Source: Flavobacteriaceae bacterium
GTDB lineage: Bacteria > Bacteroidota > Bacteroidia > Flavobacteriales > Flavobacteriaceae
Assembly (NCBI GenBank): GCA_947453195.1
Contig: CANGFO010000019.1
Location: 1 to 39,625 of the forward strand
DNA length: 39,625 bases
Reading direction: 5' to 3'
How positions within the stretch are numbered: position 1 is the stretch's first letter; each line of letters starts with the position of its first letter. The position numbers and the translations under genes were made by a program. Positions 23,689 through 31,659 of the stretch are shown here, piece after piece. Under the pieces are notes generated by a model. The model was given only the letters and a program-made list of their open reading frames with translations. It searched no databases and was not told where the DNA came from.

Positions 23689-23940
23689 ATCAGATTTTGA
23701 CTTATATGAATAATTGTATTATTTGGTTATATTCAACAATTCAATTTTCTTTTATCTCTAGACTAAAGTTAGGAATTAGGTTTTATGTAGTTCATTGTTT
23801 TTCCATAAAAACTACAATTATCTTTAAAAATGTTTAAATTTTAACTAAAAAGTAAAAACCAGTAAGATTTTTCTTAAGTAAGAAAAGAGAATAAAAACGT
23901 GTTTTTTCTCTATTTGCCACGCTAAATTCTTTCTGCTTTT
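23689..23940. other. AT-rich intergenic stretch upstream of the rpsA promoter
   Basis: No gene is seen. It contains one perfect palindrome, TTTTCTTA-AG-TAAGAAAA (23869-23886), between the divergent coiled-coil gene and rpsA promoter. It could be a protein-binding site or chance in AT-rich DNA. Confidence 0.4.
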
Positions 23941-23971
23941 TTTGTTGTTTTGTAAAAAAGTAGTACTTTTG
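23941..23971 (+). promoter_or_regulatory. Promoter of rpsA
   Basis: TTTG at 23941-23944 and TACTTTTG at 23964-23971, 19 bases apart, make a near-ideal Bacteroidota promoter. Transcription should start near 23976, giving an unusually long leader of about 113 bases. Confidence 0.75.
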
Positions 23972-23975
23972 CAAT

Positions 23976-24088
23976 CCTTTTGGCGAAGAAGAGTTTCCAT
24001 TAGGAATCAACTATTTATGTAAAACACTGCTGCGTTTTCTACCGCATTAAGAAACTCGAGAGGCACGGCATACAAATTTTTTATCAGC
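23976..24088 (+). promoter_or_regulatory. Structured 5' leader of rpsA, possible autoregulatory element
   Basis: The leader is longer and less AT-rich than others in the window. GAGTTTC at 23991-23997 pairs with GAAACTC at 24051-24057, enclosing a second possible hairpin AAAAC/GTTTT (24021-24038). E. coli rpsA is autoregulated through a structured leader; a similar role here is inferred, and I cannot name a known motif. Confidence 0.45.
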
Positions 24089-25861
24089 ATGTCTGAATTA
24101 AACAAAGAACAACAAGCATTTTTAAATGAATTTAACTGGCACAATTACGCTGAAGGAATTGATGCAGTAGATCAAAAAAACTTGCAAGAATTTGAAGATT
24201 TAGTATCAAAAACTTTTATTGATACAGATCAAGAAGAAGTAGTAGAAGGTGTAGTAGTAAGAATTACTGATCGTGATGCTATTGTTGACATCAACGCGAA
24301 ATCGGAAGGTGTTATTTCATTAAACGAATTCCGTTACAACCCAAGCTTAAAAGTGGGTGACAAAGTAGAAGTATTAATTGACATCCGTGAGGATAAAACA
24401 GGTCAGTTAGTATTATCTCACAGAAAAGCTAGAACAATTAAATCTTGGGATAGAGTTATTTCTGCAAATGAAACTGGTGAAATCGTTCAAGGTTTTGTTA
24501 AATGTAGAACTAAAGGTGGTATGATTGTAGATGTTTTCGGAATTGAAGCATTCTTACCTGGTTCACAAATTGATGTGAAACCAATCCGTGACTACGATGT
24601 ATATGTGAACAAAATGATGGAATTTAAAGTTGTGAAAATCAACCACGAATTCAAAAATGTTGTTGTATCTCACAAAGCGCTTATCGAAGCAGATATCGAA
24701 GTACAGAAAAAAGAAATTATTGGTCAATTAGAAAAAGGACAAGTATTAGAAGGTGTTGTTAAAAACATTACTTCTTATGGTGTGTTTATTGACTTAGGTG
24801 GTGTTGATGGATTAATCCACATTACAGACCTTTCTTGGTCAAGAATCAATCACCCAAGTGAAGTTCTTGAATTAGACCAAAAATTAAACGTTGTTATTCT
24901 TGATTTTGATGATGAGAAAACAAGAATCCAATTAGGTTTAAAACAATTAAACGCACACCCATGGGATGCTCTTGGAGCTGAACTTAAAGTAGGTGACAAA
25001 GTGAAAGGTAAAGTAGTAGTTATTGCTGATTACGGTGCTTTCATTGAAGTTGCTGAAGGTGTTGAAGGTTTAATCCACGTTTCTGAAATGTCATGGTCTA
25101 CTCACTTAAGAAGTGCTCAAGATTTCGTTAAAGTTGGTGATGTAGTTGAAGCAGTTGTTTTAACTTTAGATAGAGACGAAAGAAAAATGTCTTTAGGTAT
25201 TAAACAATTAACTCAAGATCCTTGGACAGATATTACAGCGAAATACCCAGTAGGTTCTAAACATACAGGTATCGTTAGAAACTTTACTAACTTTGGTATC
25301 TTCGTAGAATTAGAAGAAGGTATTGACGGTTTAGTTTATATTTCTGATTTATCTTGGACTAAAAAAATCAAACATCCATCAGAATTTATTAACGTTGGAG
25401 ACAAGTTAGAAGTTTTAGTATTAGAATTAGATGTTGACGGACGTAAATTATCTTTAGGTCACAAACAAACTACTGCTAACCCTTGGGACAAACATGAAGC
25501 TGCTTTCGCTGTTGGAACAATCCACAACGGAACAATTGCTGAAATCGTTGACAAAGGTGCTACTGTAGATTTTGGAGATGATGTAGTTGCATTTATTCCA
25601 ACGCGTCACTTAGAAAAAGAAGACGGTAAAAAATTGAAAAAAGGCGATGTAGCTGATTTCAAAGTTATCGAGTTCAATAAAGAATTCAAAAGAGTAGTTG
25701 CTTCGCATACTGCAATCTTTAGAGAAGAAGAAGAGAAAAATGTTAAAACTGCTACAGAATCTGTTGCTGCTTCTAACAACAATAATCAAGCTTCAACTTT
25801 AGGAGATAACAATGATATTCTTGCTGAATTAAAAGCTAAAATGGAAAAAGGAGGTAACTAA
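24089..25861 (+). CDS. rpsA: 30S ribosomal protein S1
   Basis: S1 binds and unfolds mRNA on the small ribosomal subunit. The 590-residue protein contains six S1 (OB-fold) repeats, beginning at about residues 51 (VEGVVVRITDRDAI), 131 (VQGFVKCRTKGGMI), 218 (LEGVVKNITSYGVF), 305 (VKGKVVVIADYGAF), 391 (HTGIVRNFTNFGIF) and 478 (HNGTIAEIVDKGAT). Repeats 3-5 are the best conserved, with GVFIDLGG- and GLIHITDLSW-type segments. The first ~40 residues are acidic and the last ~45 polar and disordered. Codon use is biased as expected for a highly expressed gene (for instance frequent GGT, GAA and AAA). It stands alone with its own promoter and terminator. Confidence 0.97.
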   Translation: MSELNKEQQAFLNEFNWHNYAEGIDAVDQKNLQEFEDLVSKTFIDTDQEEVVEGVVVRITDRDAIVDINAKSEGVISLNEFRYNPSLKVGDKVEVLIDIREDKTGQLVLSHRKARTIKSWDRVISANETGEIVQGFVKCRTKGGMIVDVFGIEAFLPGSQIDVKPIRDYDVYVNKMMEFKVVKINHEFKNVVVSHKALIEADIEVQKKEIIGQLEKGQVLEGVVKNITSYGVFIDLGGVDGLIHITDLSWSRINHPSEVLELDQKLNVVILDFDDEKTRIQLGLKQLNAHPWDALGAELKVGDKVKGKVVVIADYGAFIEVAEGVEGLIHVSEMSWSTHLRSAQDFVKVGDVVEAVVLTLDRDERKMSLGIKQLTQDPWTDITAKYPVGSKHTGIVRNFTNFGIFVELEEGIDGLVYISDLSWTKKIKHPSEFINVGDKLEVLVLELDVDGRKLSLGHKQTTANPWDKHEAAFAVGTIHNGTIAEIVDKGATVDFGDDVVAFIPTRHLEKEDGKKLKKGDVADFKVIEFNKEFKRVVASHTAIFREEEEKNVKTATESVAASNNNNQASTLGDNNDILAELKAKMEKGGN

Positions 25862-25883
25862 TCTCTGTTCCTATTTATATTTT

Positions 25884-25909
25884 AAAAGCGTTACTTCGGT
25901 AACGCTTTT
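25884..25909 (+). terminator. Rho-independent terminator of rpsA
   Basis: A perfect 11-base stem, AAAAGCGTTAC with its complement, is closed by a TTCG tetraloop and followed by a T-run. It starts 22 bases after the rpsA stop. Confidence 0.95.
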
Positions 25910-25936
25910 TTTATGTATCGAAAGTTTGATCACAAA

Positions 25937-25966
25937 AAAAAACACTCCAGGATTGGAGTGTTTTTT
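25937..25966 (-). terminator. Rho-independent terminator of pheT
   Basis: The 13-base arms 25937-25949 and 25954-25966 have a CACTCCA/TGGAGTG core and a 4-base loop. On the minus strand it starts about 20 bases after the pheT stop and ends in a T-run. Confidence 0.9.
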
Positions 25967-25985
25967 ATATAAATAAGTTTGCTAT

Positions 25986-28406
25986 TTATCTTAATTGAGC
26001 TCCTAATTCACTTTCAAAATTAGTTTGTAATTTACTCATAATTTTGTCTATCTGCGTATCGGTTAGTGTTTTGGTAGTGTCTTGAATAGTAAAACTTACC
26101 GCATATGATTTTTTACCTTCCGGCAAATTTTTTCCTTCGTATACATCAAATAAATTGATGTTTTTAAGAAGTAATTTTTCCGTTTGTATCGCAATTTTAT
26201 AGATTGACTCAAAAGCTACATTTGTATCAACTAATAAGGCAAAGTCTCTTCGTACCTCTGGATATTTAGGGATAGGTGTAAATTTAATTTTATTAGATAA
26301 TGCTTTTAAAATTAAATCCCATTGGAATTCGGCATAAAAAACTTCTTGCTTAATGTCAAAATGTTTGGTAATCGATTTTTTTACCGTTCCCATTTCAACT
26401 AAAATATCTTTGCCTAATGCAAATCCAATTCCTTCAGCAAATACATCACTTGAAACAGGAGTATTTTGAATATAATCAATCCCTAATCGAGATAAAATAG
26501 TGGATACATATCCTTTAAATAAAAAGAAGTCAGATGGTTTTTGCGCGTTAGTCCAAGTTTCTTCAGTTCTGTTTCCGGTTGTAAATAAAGTAAGGTGTTT
26601 CTTTTCGCTATAACCATTATCCAAATTGCGGTAGCTTTTTCCAAATTCAAATAATTTTAAATCGCTACTTTTTCTGTTGATGTTATACGAAATGGCTTCA
26701 AGTCCAGAAAACAACATCGATTGTCTCATAGTGGATAAATCGTTGCTCAATGGATTGAGTATCGTTACGTTGTGTTCTTCTTGTAGCTGTTCTGATAATT
26801 TAATATAATCAGGAGTGGTTAACGAATTGGCCATCATTTCATGAAATCCAAGAGAATTCAATTGATTGGCTATAACATTTTGCACTTTATAGTCTTCCGT
26901 TCTAGGAGCATTAGCAATAGTTGCCGTTAGTTTATTTGGAATATGAATATTATTATATCCATAAACTCTAAGGATTTCTTCAATAACATCTACTTCACGC
27001 TGCACATCTACACGGTAGGCCGGAATTTGTAATCCAAGACCTGCATCAGAAGAGCTGTTTACTTTAATATCTAAAGAAGCAACAATTTTTTTGATGGTTT
27101 CTTTTGGTAATTCTTGTCCTATTAATTTAAATGTTTTTTCATAGTTTAAGAAAACTGAAAATCCTTCTAGTTTTTTAGGGTACACATCAATAATATCAGA
27201 AGTAATTTCGCCACCAGCAACTTCAAGAATTAATAATGCTGCACGCTTAAGTGCATATTCTGTAATTTCTGGATCGATTCCTCTTTCAAAACGGAACGAT
27301 GCATCGGTACTTAAACCATGTCTTTTGGCTGTTTTTCTAATTGCTACGGGATTGAAATACGCACTTTCTAAAAAGATAGCAGTTGTACTTTCAGATACAC
27401 CCGAATTTTTTCCACCAAAAACACCCGCAATACATAAAGGTTCATTGTCATCGCAAATCATGATGTCTTCTTCATGTAGCGTGCGTTCAATTCCGTCAAG
27501 TGTAATGAATTTAGTTCCTGAAGCAACAGTTTTTACCTGTATTTTTCCGTTAATTTGGGAAGCATCAAATGCGTGAAGCGGTTGTCCTAATTCGTGTAAC
27601 ACATAATTAGTCACATCGATCACATTATTTTTTGGAGTAAGTCCAATTGCTTTCAATCGGTTTTGTAACCAGCTTGGAGATTCTTTAATTGTAATTCCAG
27701 AAATGGTAACCCCACAATAATGAGGAACCAAATTAGAATCGGCTACGTTTACATTAATTTTTAGAGTTCTTTTGTCAATTTTAAATGAAGAAACTGAAGG
27801 AGTGATTAACTCTAAAGAGGCATTTCTTTGAAGTAACCCTGCTCTTAAATCTCTTGCAACTCCCATATGTGACATGGCATCAGCACGATTTGGAGTTAAT
27901 CCTATTTCAAAAACTTCATCATTTTCAATATTAAAAACTTTAGCTGCAGGAGTTCCTGGAACTAGTTTTTCGTCCAATATCATAATTCCCTCGTGGCTCG
28001 TTCCGAGACCCAATTCGTCCTCGGCACAAATCATTCCATGACTTTCTTGTCCACGAATTTTTCCTTTTTTGATTTCAAATGCTTCGCCTTCTTTGTCAAA
28101 AAGTTTGGTTCCAATTGTCGCAACGGGAACTTTTTGTCCTGCAGCCACATTGCTTGCGCCACAAACAATTTGAACAGGAGTTCCTGTTCCAAGATCTACA
28201 GTGGTTACTTTTAATCTATCTGCATCAGGGTGTTTTTCGCAAGTTAAAACATGGCCAACGACAACGCCTTCTAATCCCCCTTTAACCGATTGGTATTTTT
28301 CAACCATTTCCACCTCAAGTCCTAAATCGGTAAGGATGTTTGAAACTTCTTCAGAAGGAGCATCTATTTTTAAAAATTGTTTTAACCAGTTGTATGAAAT
28401 CTTCAT
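25986..28406 (-). CDS. pheT: Phenylalanyl-tRNA synthetase beta subunit
   Basis: PheT is the beta chain of the (alpha-beta)2 enzyme that charges tRNA-Phe. The 806-residue protein is full length: an N-terminal helical part (YNWLKQFLKID), an EMAP-II-like tRNA-binding domain (about 40-150; CEKHPDADRLKVTTVD, IVCGASNV), the B3/B4 editing domain (about 215-385; GKNSGVSE, ASFRFERGIDPE), B5 (about 405-475), the catalytic-like core (about 490-690), and the C-terminal FDX-ACB anticodon-binding domain (PKYPEVRRDFALLV to the end). pheS is not adjacent, as is common in Bacteroidota. It is convergent with rpsA. Confidence 0.97.
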   Translation of the reverse strand: MKISYNWLKQFLKIDAPSEEVSNILTDLGLEVEMVEKYQSVKGGLEGVVVGHVLTCEKHPDADRLKVTTVDLGTGTPVQIVCGASNVAAGQKVPVATIGTKLFDKEGEAFEIKKGKIRGQESHGMICAEDELGLGTSHEGIMILDEKLVPGTPAAKVFNIENDEVFEIGLTPNRADAMSHMGVARDLRAGLLQRNASLELITPSVSSFKIDKRTLKINVNVADSNLVPHYCGVTISGITIKESPSWLQNRLKAIGLTPKNNVIDVTNYVLHELGQPLHAFDASQINGKIQVKTVASGTKFITLDGIERTLHEEDIMICDDNEPLCIAGVFGGKNSGVSESTTAIFLESAYFNPVAIRKTAKRHGLSTDASFRFERGIDPEITEYALKRAALLILEVAGGEITSDIIDVYPKKLEGFSVFLNYEKTFKLIGQELPKETIKKIVASLDIKVNSSSDAGLGLQIPAYRVDVQREVDVIEEILRVYGYNNIHIPNKLTATIANAPRTEDYKVQNVIANQLNSLGFHEMMANSLTTPDYIKLSEQLQEEHNVTILNPLSNDLSTMRQSMLFSGLEAISYNINRKSSDLKLFEFGKSYRNLDNGYSEKKHLTLFTTGNRTEETWTNAQKPSDFFLFKGYVSTILSRLGIDYIQNTPVSSDVFAEGIGFALGKDILVEMGTVKKSITKHFDIKQEVFYAEFQWDLILKALSNKIKFTPIPKYPEVRRDFALLVDTNVAFESIYKIAIQTEKLLLKNINLFDVYEGKNLPEGKKSYAVSFTIQDTTKTLTDTQIDKIMSKLQTNFESELGAQLR

Positions 28407-28430
28407 GATATTGAATGCTATTTAAGAGCT

Positions 28431-28438
28431 CAAAGATA
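28431..28438 (-). promoter_or_regulatory. Promoter -7 box for pheT
   Basis: TATCTTTG on the minus strand matches TANNTTTG, with about 20 bases from the predicted start to the ATG at 28406. Confidence 0.6.
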
Positions 28439-28570
28439 AGTATTGTAGCTTTTACAATAAAATATATTTGCAGCAAAAAACTTTTTTTTTGGATTGAGAA
28501 TCTTATGATTAATAAGTGCTATTTTTTTTAAATGTTTAAAAATTTGATTGCTATTTTTCATTTTTATCAA

Positions 28571-28602
28571 TTTTGTGCTATACTATGCAATTTTTGTGCT
28601 AT
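28571..28602 (+). promoter_or_regulatory. Direct repeat upstream of the aldehyde dehydrogenase, likely AraC-type activator site
   Basis: TTTTGTGCTAT occurs at 28571-28581 and again at 28592-28602, exactly 21 bases apart (two DNA turns). Two more TGCTAT words lie upstream (28517, 28549). The second copy ends where the missing -33 box of the promoter should be, the usual geometry for an AraC-family activator. An AraC gene lies just beyond the two genes this promoter serves. Confidence 0.55.
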
Positions 28603-28622
28603 TTTTTTTGGAAGTAGGGTTT

Positions 28623-28630
28623 TACTTTTG
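28623..28630 (+). promoter_or_regulatory. Promoter -7 box for the aldehyde dehydrogenase
   Basis: TACTTTTG matches TANNTTTG. There is no TTTG at -33; the TGCTAT direct repeat ends there instead, which suggests an activator-dependent promoter. Confidence 0.6.
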
Positions 28631-28653
28631 GATAAATCTAAAAACCAAAATTT

Positions 28654-30159
28654 ATGAGTAATTTAATCAAAAGACCACAATTAAAAGAAAAGTACGATAA
28701 TTACATTAACGGAACTTGGACTGCTCCTTCTACAGGACAGTATTTTGAAGTAGTTTCTCCAGTAGATGGGAAATTATTAGCTAAAGCAGCACATTCTGCA
28801 AAATTAGATGTTGAAAATGCAGTAAATGCAGCAGAGAAAGCATTTGTAACTTGGAGTCAAACTTCGGCTACAGAAAGAAGCATAATATTAAACAAGATTG
28901 CAGATCGTATTGAGGCTAATATTGAGCTTCTTGCAACTGTAGAAACACTTGATAACGGAAAAGCAATTAGAGAAACAATTAATGCAGATTTACCATTATC
29001 TGTAGACCATTTTAGATATTTTGCAAGTGTAATTCGTGCAGAAGAAGGTTCAATAAATGAATTAGATAAAGATACGGTTTCTATCATCGTAAATGAGCCA
29101 CTTGGGGTAATTGCACAAATTATTCCATGGAATTTTCCAATCTTAATGGCAGTTTGGAAACTAGCTCCAGCACTAGCAGCAGGAAACTGCGTGGTGTTAA
29201 AACCTGCAGAAAGCACTCCAATTTCAATTATGGTAATGATGGAAATCATAGGAGATTTACTTCCTCCTGGAGTAATAAATGTGGTAAATGGATTTGGTGC
29301 AGAACTAGGAAGAACTTTAGTTACCAATCCTAAAGTTTCTAAAGCAGCTTTCACAGGATCTACTGCAACAGGTAGAATGGTAATGCAATATGCAACAGAA
29401 AATATTATTCCGGTAACCTTAGAATTAGGTGGGAAATCTCCAAACATTTTCTTTCCATCGGTTATGGATGAAGACGATGCCTTTTTGGATAAAGCCATTG
29501 AAGGTGCGGTACTTTTTGCTTTCAACCAAGGTGAAGTTTGTACTTGTCCGTCAAGATTGTTAATTCATGAAGACATCTACGATAAATTTATAGAAAGAGT
29601 ATTAGAAAGAGTAAAAGCAATTAAAGTAGGAAATCCATTGGATCCAACTGTAATGATGGGTGCTCAAGCATCGCAAATTCAAAAAGACAAAATCCTTTCT
29701 TATATTAATTTAGGTAAAGAAGAAGGTGCTGAATTATTATGTGGAGGTGGAGTAAACCAATTAGGTGACGATCTAAATGGAGGATATTACATTCAGCCAA
29801 CTTTATTTAAAGGACATAATAAAATGAGAATTTTCCAAGAGGAAATTTTCGGACCTGTATTAGCGGTTGCTACTTTTAAAACTACCGAAGAGGCAATTGA
29901 AATTGCTAACGATACCATGTATGGTTTAGGAGCAGGAGTTTGGACTCGTGATGCTCATGAATTATACAGAGTACCAAGAGCAATTCAAGCGGGTAGAGTA
30001 TGGGTAAATCAATACCATGCTTATCCAGCAGGAGCTCCGTTTGGTGGATACAAACAATCAGGAATTGGTAGAGAAAACCACAAAATGATGTTGGATCACT
30101 ACCGTCAAACTAAAAACATGTTGATTTCTTACAACAAAAACAAACTTGGTTTCTTTTAG
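28654..30159 (+). CDS. NAD-dependent aldehyde dehydrogenase, AldB/ExaC type
   Basis: This enzyme oxidises aldehydes (acetaldehyde and longer or aromatic ones in known relatives) to acids. The 501-residue protein shows the full fold: [21 protein letters not shown] for NAD binding, FTGSTATGR, the general base Glu in [12 protein letters not shown], and the catalytic Cys in GEVCTCPSR near residue 295. The CTCPSR form, the EEIFGPV motif and the C-terminus [15 protein letters not shown] are typical of the AldB/ExaC subgroup, which is often coupled to a DUF779 protein, as here. It likely serves alcohol or aldehyde detoxification and growth. It is probably induced through the AraC regulator downstream. 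Confidence 0.93.
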   Translation: MSNLIKRPQLKEKYDNYINGTWTAPSTGQYFEVVSPVDGKLLAKAAHSAKLDVENAVNAAEKAFVTWSQTSATERSIILNKIADRIEANIELLATVETLDNGKAIRETINADLPLSVDHFRYFASVIRAEEGSINELDKDTVSIIVNEPLGVIAQIIPWNFPILMAVWKLAPALAAGNCVVLKPAESTPISIMVMMEIIGDLLPPGVINVVNGFGAELGRTLVTNPKVSKAAFTGSTATGRMVMQYATENIIPVTLELGGKSPNIFFPSVMDEDDAFLDKAIEGAVLFAFNQGEVCTCPSRLLIHEDIYDKFIERVLERVKAIKVGNPLDPTVMMGAQASQIQKDKILSYINLGKEEGAELLCGGGVNQLGDDLNGGYYIQPTLFKGHNKMRIFQEEIFGPVLAVATFKTTEEAIEIANDTMYGLGAGVWTRDAHELYRVPRAIQAGRVWVNQYHAYPAGAPFGGYKQSGIGRENHKMMLDHYRQTKNMLISYNKNKLGFF

Positions 30160-30182
30160 TAGATAGAAATTAATTAAATTCC

Positions 30183-30225
30183 AACCGCAAATTCACAAAT
30201 TAGTATATTTGATGAGTTTGCGGTT
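30183..30225 (+). promoter_or_regulatory. Nested inverted repeat and -7 box before the DUF779 gene
   Basis: AACCGCAAA (30183-30191) pairs with TTTGCGGTT (30217-30225), and inside it CAAAT pairs with ATTTG. The inner right half is part of TATATTTG (30204-30211), an exact -7 box. It may be an operator around an internal promoter, a processing hairpin, or a weak terminator. Confidence 0.5.
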
Positions 30226-30238
30226 TATAATTATAATT

Positions 30239-30625
30239 ATGGAAAAAGTAAAAAGATTATCCGTTACTCCACAAGCAGTTGAAGTCATTGAAATGCTTCA
30301 AGGTAAATTTGGAGACTTAATGTTTTATCAGGCAGGAGGATGTTGTGAAGGAACCCAGCCACAATGTTTTGAAAAAGGTGCTTTCTTTCCAAGAACCAAT
30401 GATGTTTGTATTGGACAAATTCTAGGATTTGATTTTTGGGTGGATAAAGATTTATTTGAATATTGGAAATTCAGCCATTTTACTCTAGATGTTACCAATG
30501 GTTTTGGTCCTGGAGGATTTTCTTTGGAAACTCCATATGGCAAAACATTTAAAATTATTTACCGACTTTTTACCGAAGAGGAGTTGAATAATTTAGAAGA
30601 AGTAAGTTTCAATTCTTACGATTAA
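30239..30625 (+). CDS. DUF779 protein paired with the aldehyde dehydrogenase
   Basis: A 128-residue DUF779 family member. It starts at the ATG at 30239 (MEKVKRLSVTP); the frame opens earlier only through a TTG. It contains the conserved FYQAGGCCEGTQPQC segment (about 28-42), whose three Cys could bind a metal, and FDFWVDKDLFEYWK further on. DUF779 proteins usually accompany AldB/ExaC-type aldehyde dehydrogenases, but their biochemical role is not settled. The gene lies 79 bases after the dehydrogenase and converges with the AraC gene, their stop codons overlapping by 4 bases (TTAA). Confidence 0.92.
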   Translation: MEKVKRLSVTPQAVEVIEMLQGKFGDLMFYQAGGCCEGTQPQCFEKGAFFPRTNDVCIGQILGFDFWVDKDLFEYWKFSHFTLDVTNGFGPGGFSLETPYGKTFKIIYRLFTEEELNNLEEVSFNSYD

Positions 30626-31545
30626 TGCCCAACATTCATTAGTTGGTATTGCTTGGGTGTAACACCTTCGTATTTTTTAAACAATCTAATGAAGTAATTG
30701 CAATCCTCAAATCCTGTTGCATAAGAAACTTCATTCACATGAATCTTCGGATTTTTAAGCAGTTTCTTTGCGTGTTTTATTTTTTCATTTAAGATGTATT
30801 CAATTGGGCTCATGCCCAATTCTCTTTTAAAATAGCGATAAAATGAAGTGGTGCTCATGCACGCTTTTTCACTTAAATCTTTCAAATTGATATTTTCCTG
30901 AATGTTCTTTTTAATAAAATCGATGGATGCAGAAAGCGAACTGTTGATTTCAATTGGTGTATCTCCTTCAAATCGTTTTGCAGTTTGCGTTTGAATGATT
31001 CGAATCAACAATTCTTGCAAAGTCAAATCTGCTAAAGCGTCTTTGGTTATTGAAGTACTCATACACTCTTTAATCAATTTATTTATGGTCGTTGCCAAAT
31101 CTACATTATTGTAGAAAAAATAATTTTGATAATTTAATTGCCAAAAATTATTATTCCCTTCTTTTGGATAACGCTCATTTAAAAAATTTAGAGTATCCGA
31201 AATTTTAGTTTGGTCAATAGCCAATGCCAAACATTGGGTTGGATTTTCTATTGTTGCTTCTGGAAAATCTATTTTCATTCCTACATTAGAAGGAATCACA
31301 ACGGTTTCACCCGGAAGATAATCAAAGCCCGGATCGTCAAAAAGATGCATTACTTTTTTTCCACGCAACATACTTGTTACCACCAAATCGTTAAACTTTA
31401 AAGGAACTAAAGCCGATTCTTGATAGGTTTCAAAGATGTTTAACTCACAATTATTTAATGAAAAAATGGTCCTGTTTTCAACCAAAGTTTTCAGTGATTT
31501 CTCGTGAGTTAATGCAGGAGTATGAAGTAATGATTTTAATGACAT
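30622..31545 (-). CDS. AraC-family transcriptional regulator
   Basis: A 307-residue protein with an N-terminal ligand/dimer domain of the AraC_N type (about 20-190; PGFDYLPGETVVIPSNVGM) and a C-terminal double helix-turn-helix (about 205-305). The first recognition part is LKDLSEKACMSTTSFYRYFKR, the second VNEVSYATGFEDCNYFIRLFKK with the family-typical GVTPKQY end. It faces the aldehyde dehydrogenase/DUF779 pair and shares a 4-base stop overlap with the latter. The 21-base-spaced direct repeat before the dehydrogenase is a plausible target, so I infer an aldehyde- or alcohol-responsive activator. Confidence 0.92.
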   Translation of the reverse strand: MSLKSLLHTPALTHEKSLKTLVENRTIFSLNNCELNIFETYQESALVPLKFNDLVVTSMLRGKKVMHLFDDPGFDYLPGETVVIPSNVGMKIDFPEATIENPTQCLALAIDQTKISDTLNFLNERYPKEGNNNFWQLNYQNYFFYNNVDLATTINKLIKECMSTSITKDALADLTLQELLIRIIQTQTAKRFEGDTPIEINSSLSASIDFIKKNIQENINLKDLSEKACMSTTSFYRYFKRELGMSPIEYILNEKIKHAKKLLKNPKIHVNEVSYATGFEDCNYFIRLFKKYEGVTPKQYQLMNVGH

Positions 31546-31659
31546 GAAATAAATCTCAATTTGGAAGTACTAATATAAAAAAATATCAATAAAGTGGATA
31601 TAAAAAATCAGATTAATTAACGAATTAACTAATCTGATTTTAAAAATTGAAAATATAAA

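Noticed and set aside
24089..25861. Repeated segments within rpsA
   Set aside because: They are the six homologous S1 domains of the protein, not a DNA repeat element.
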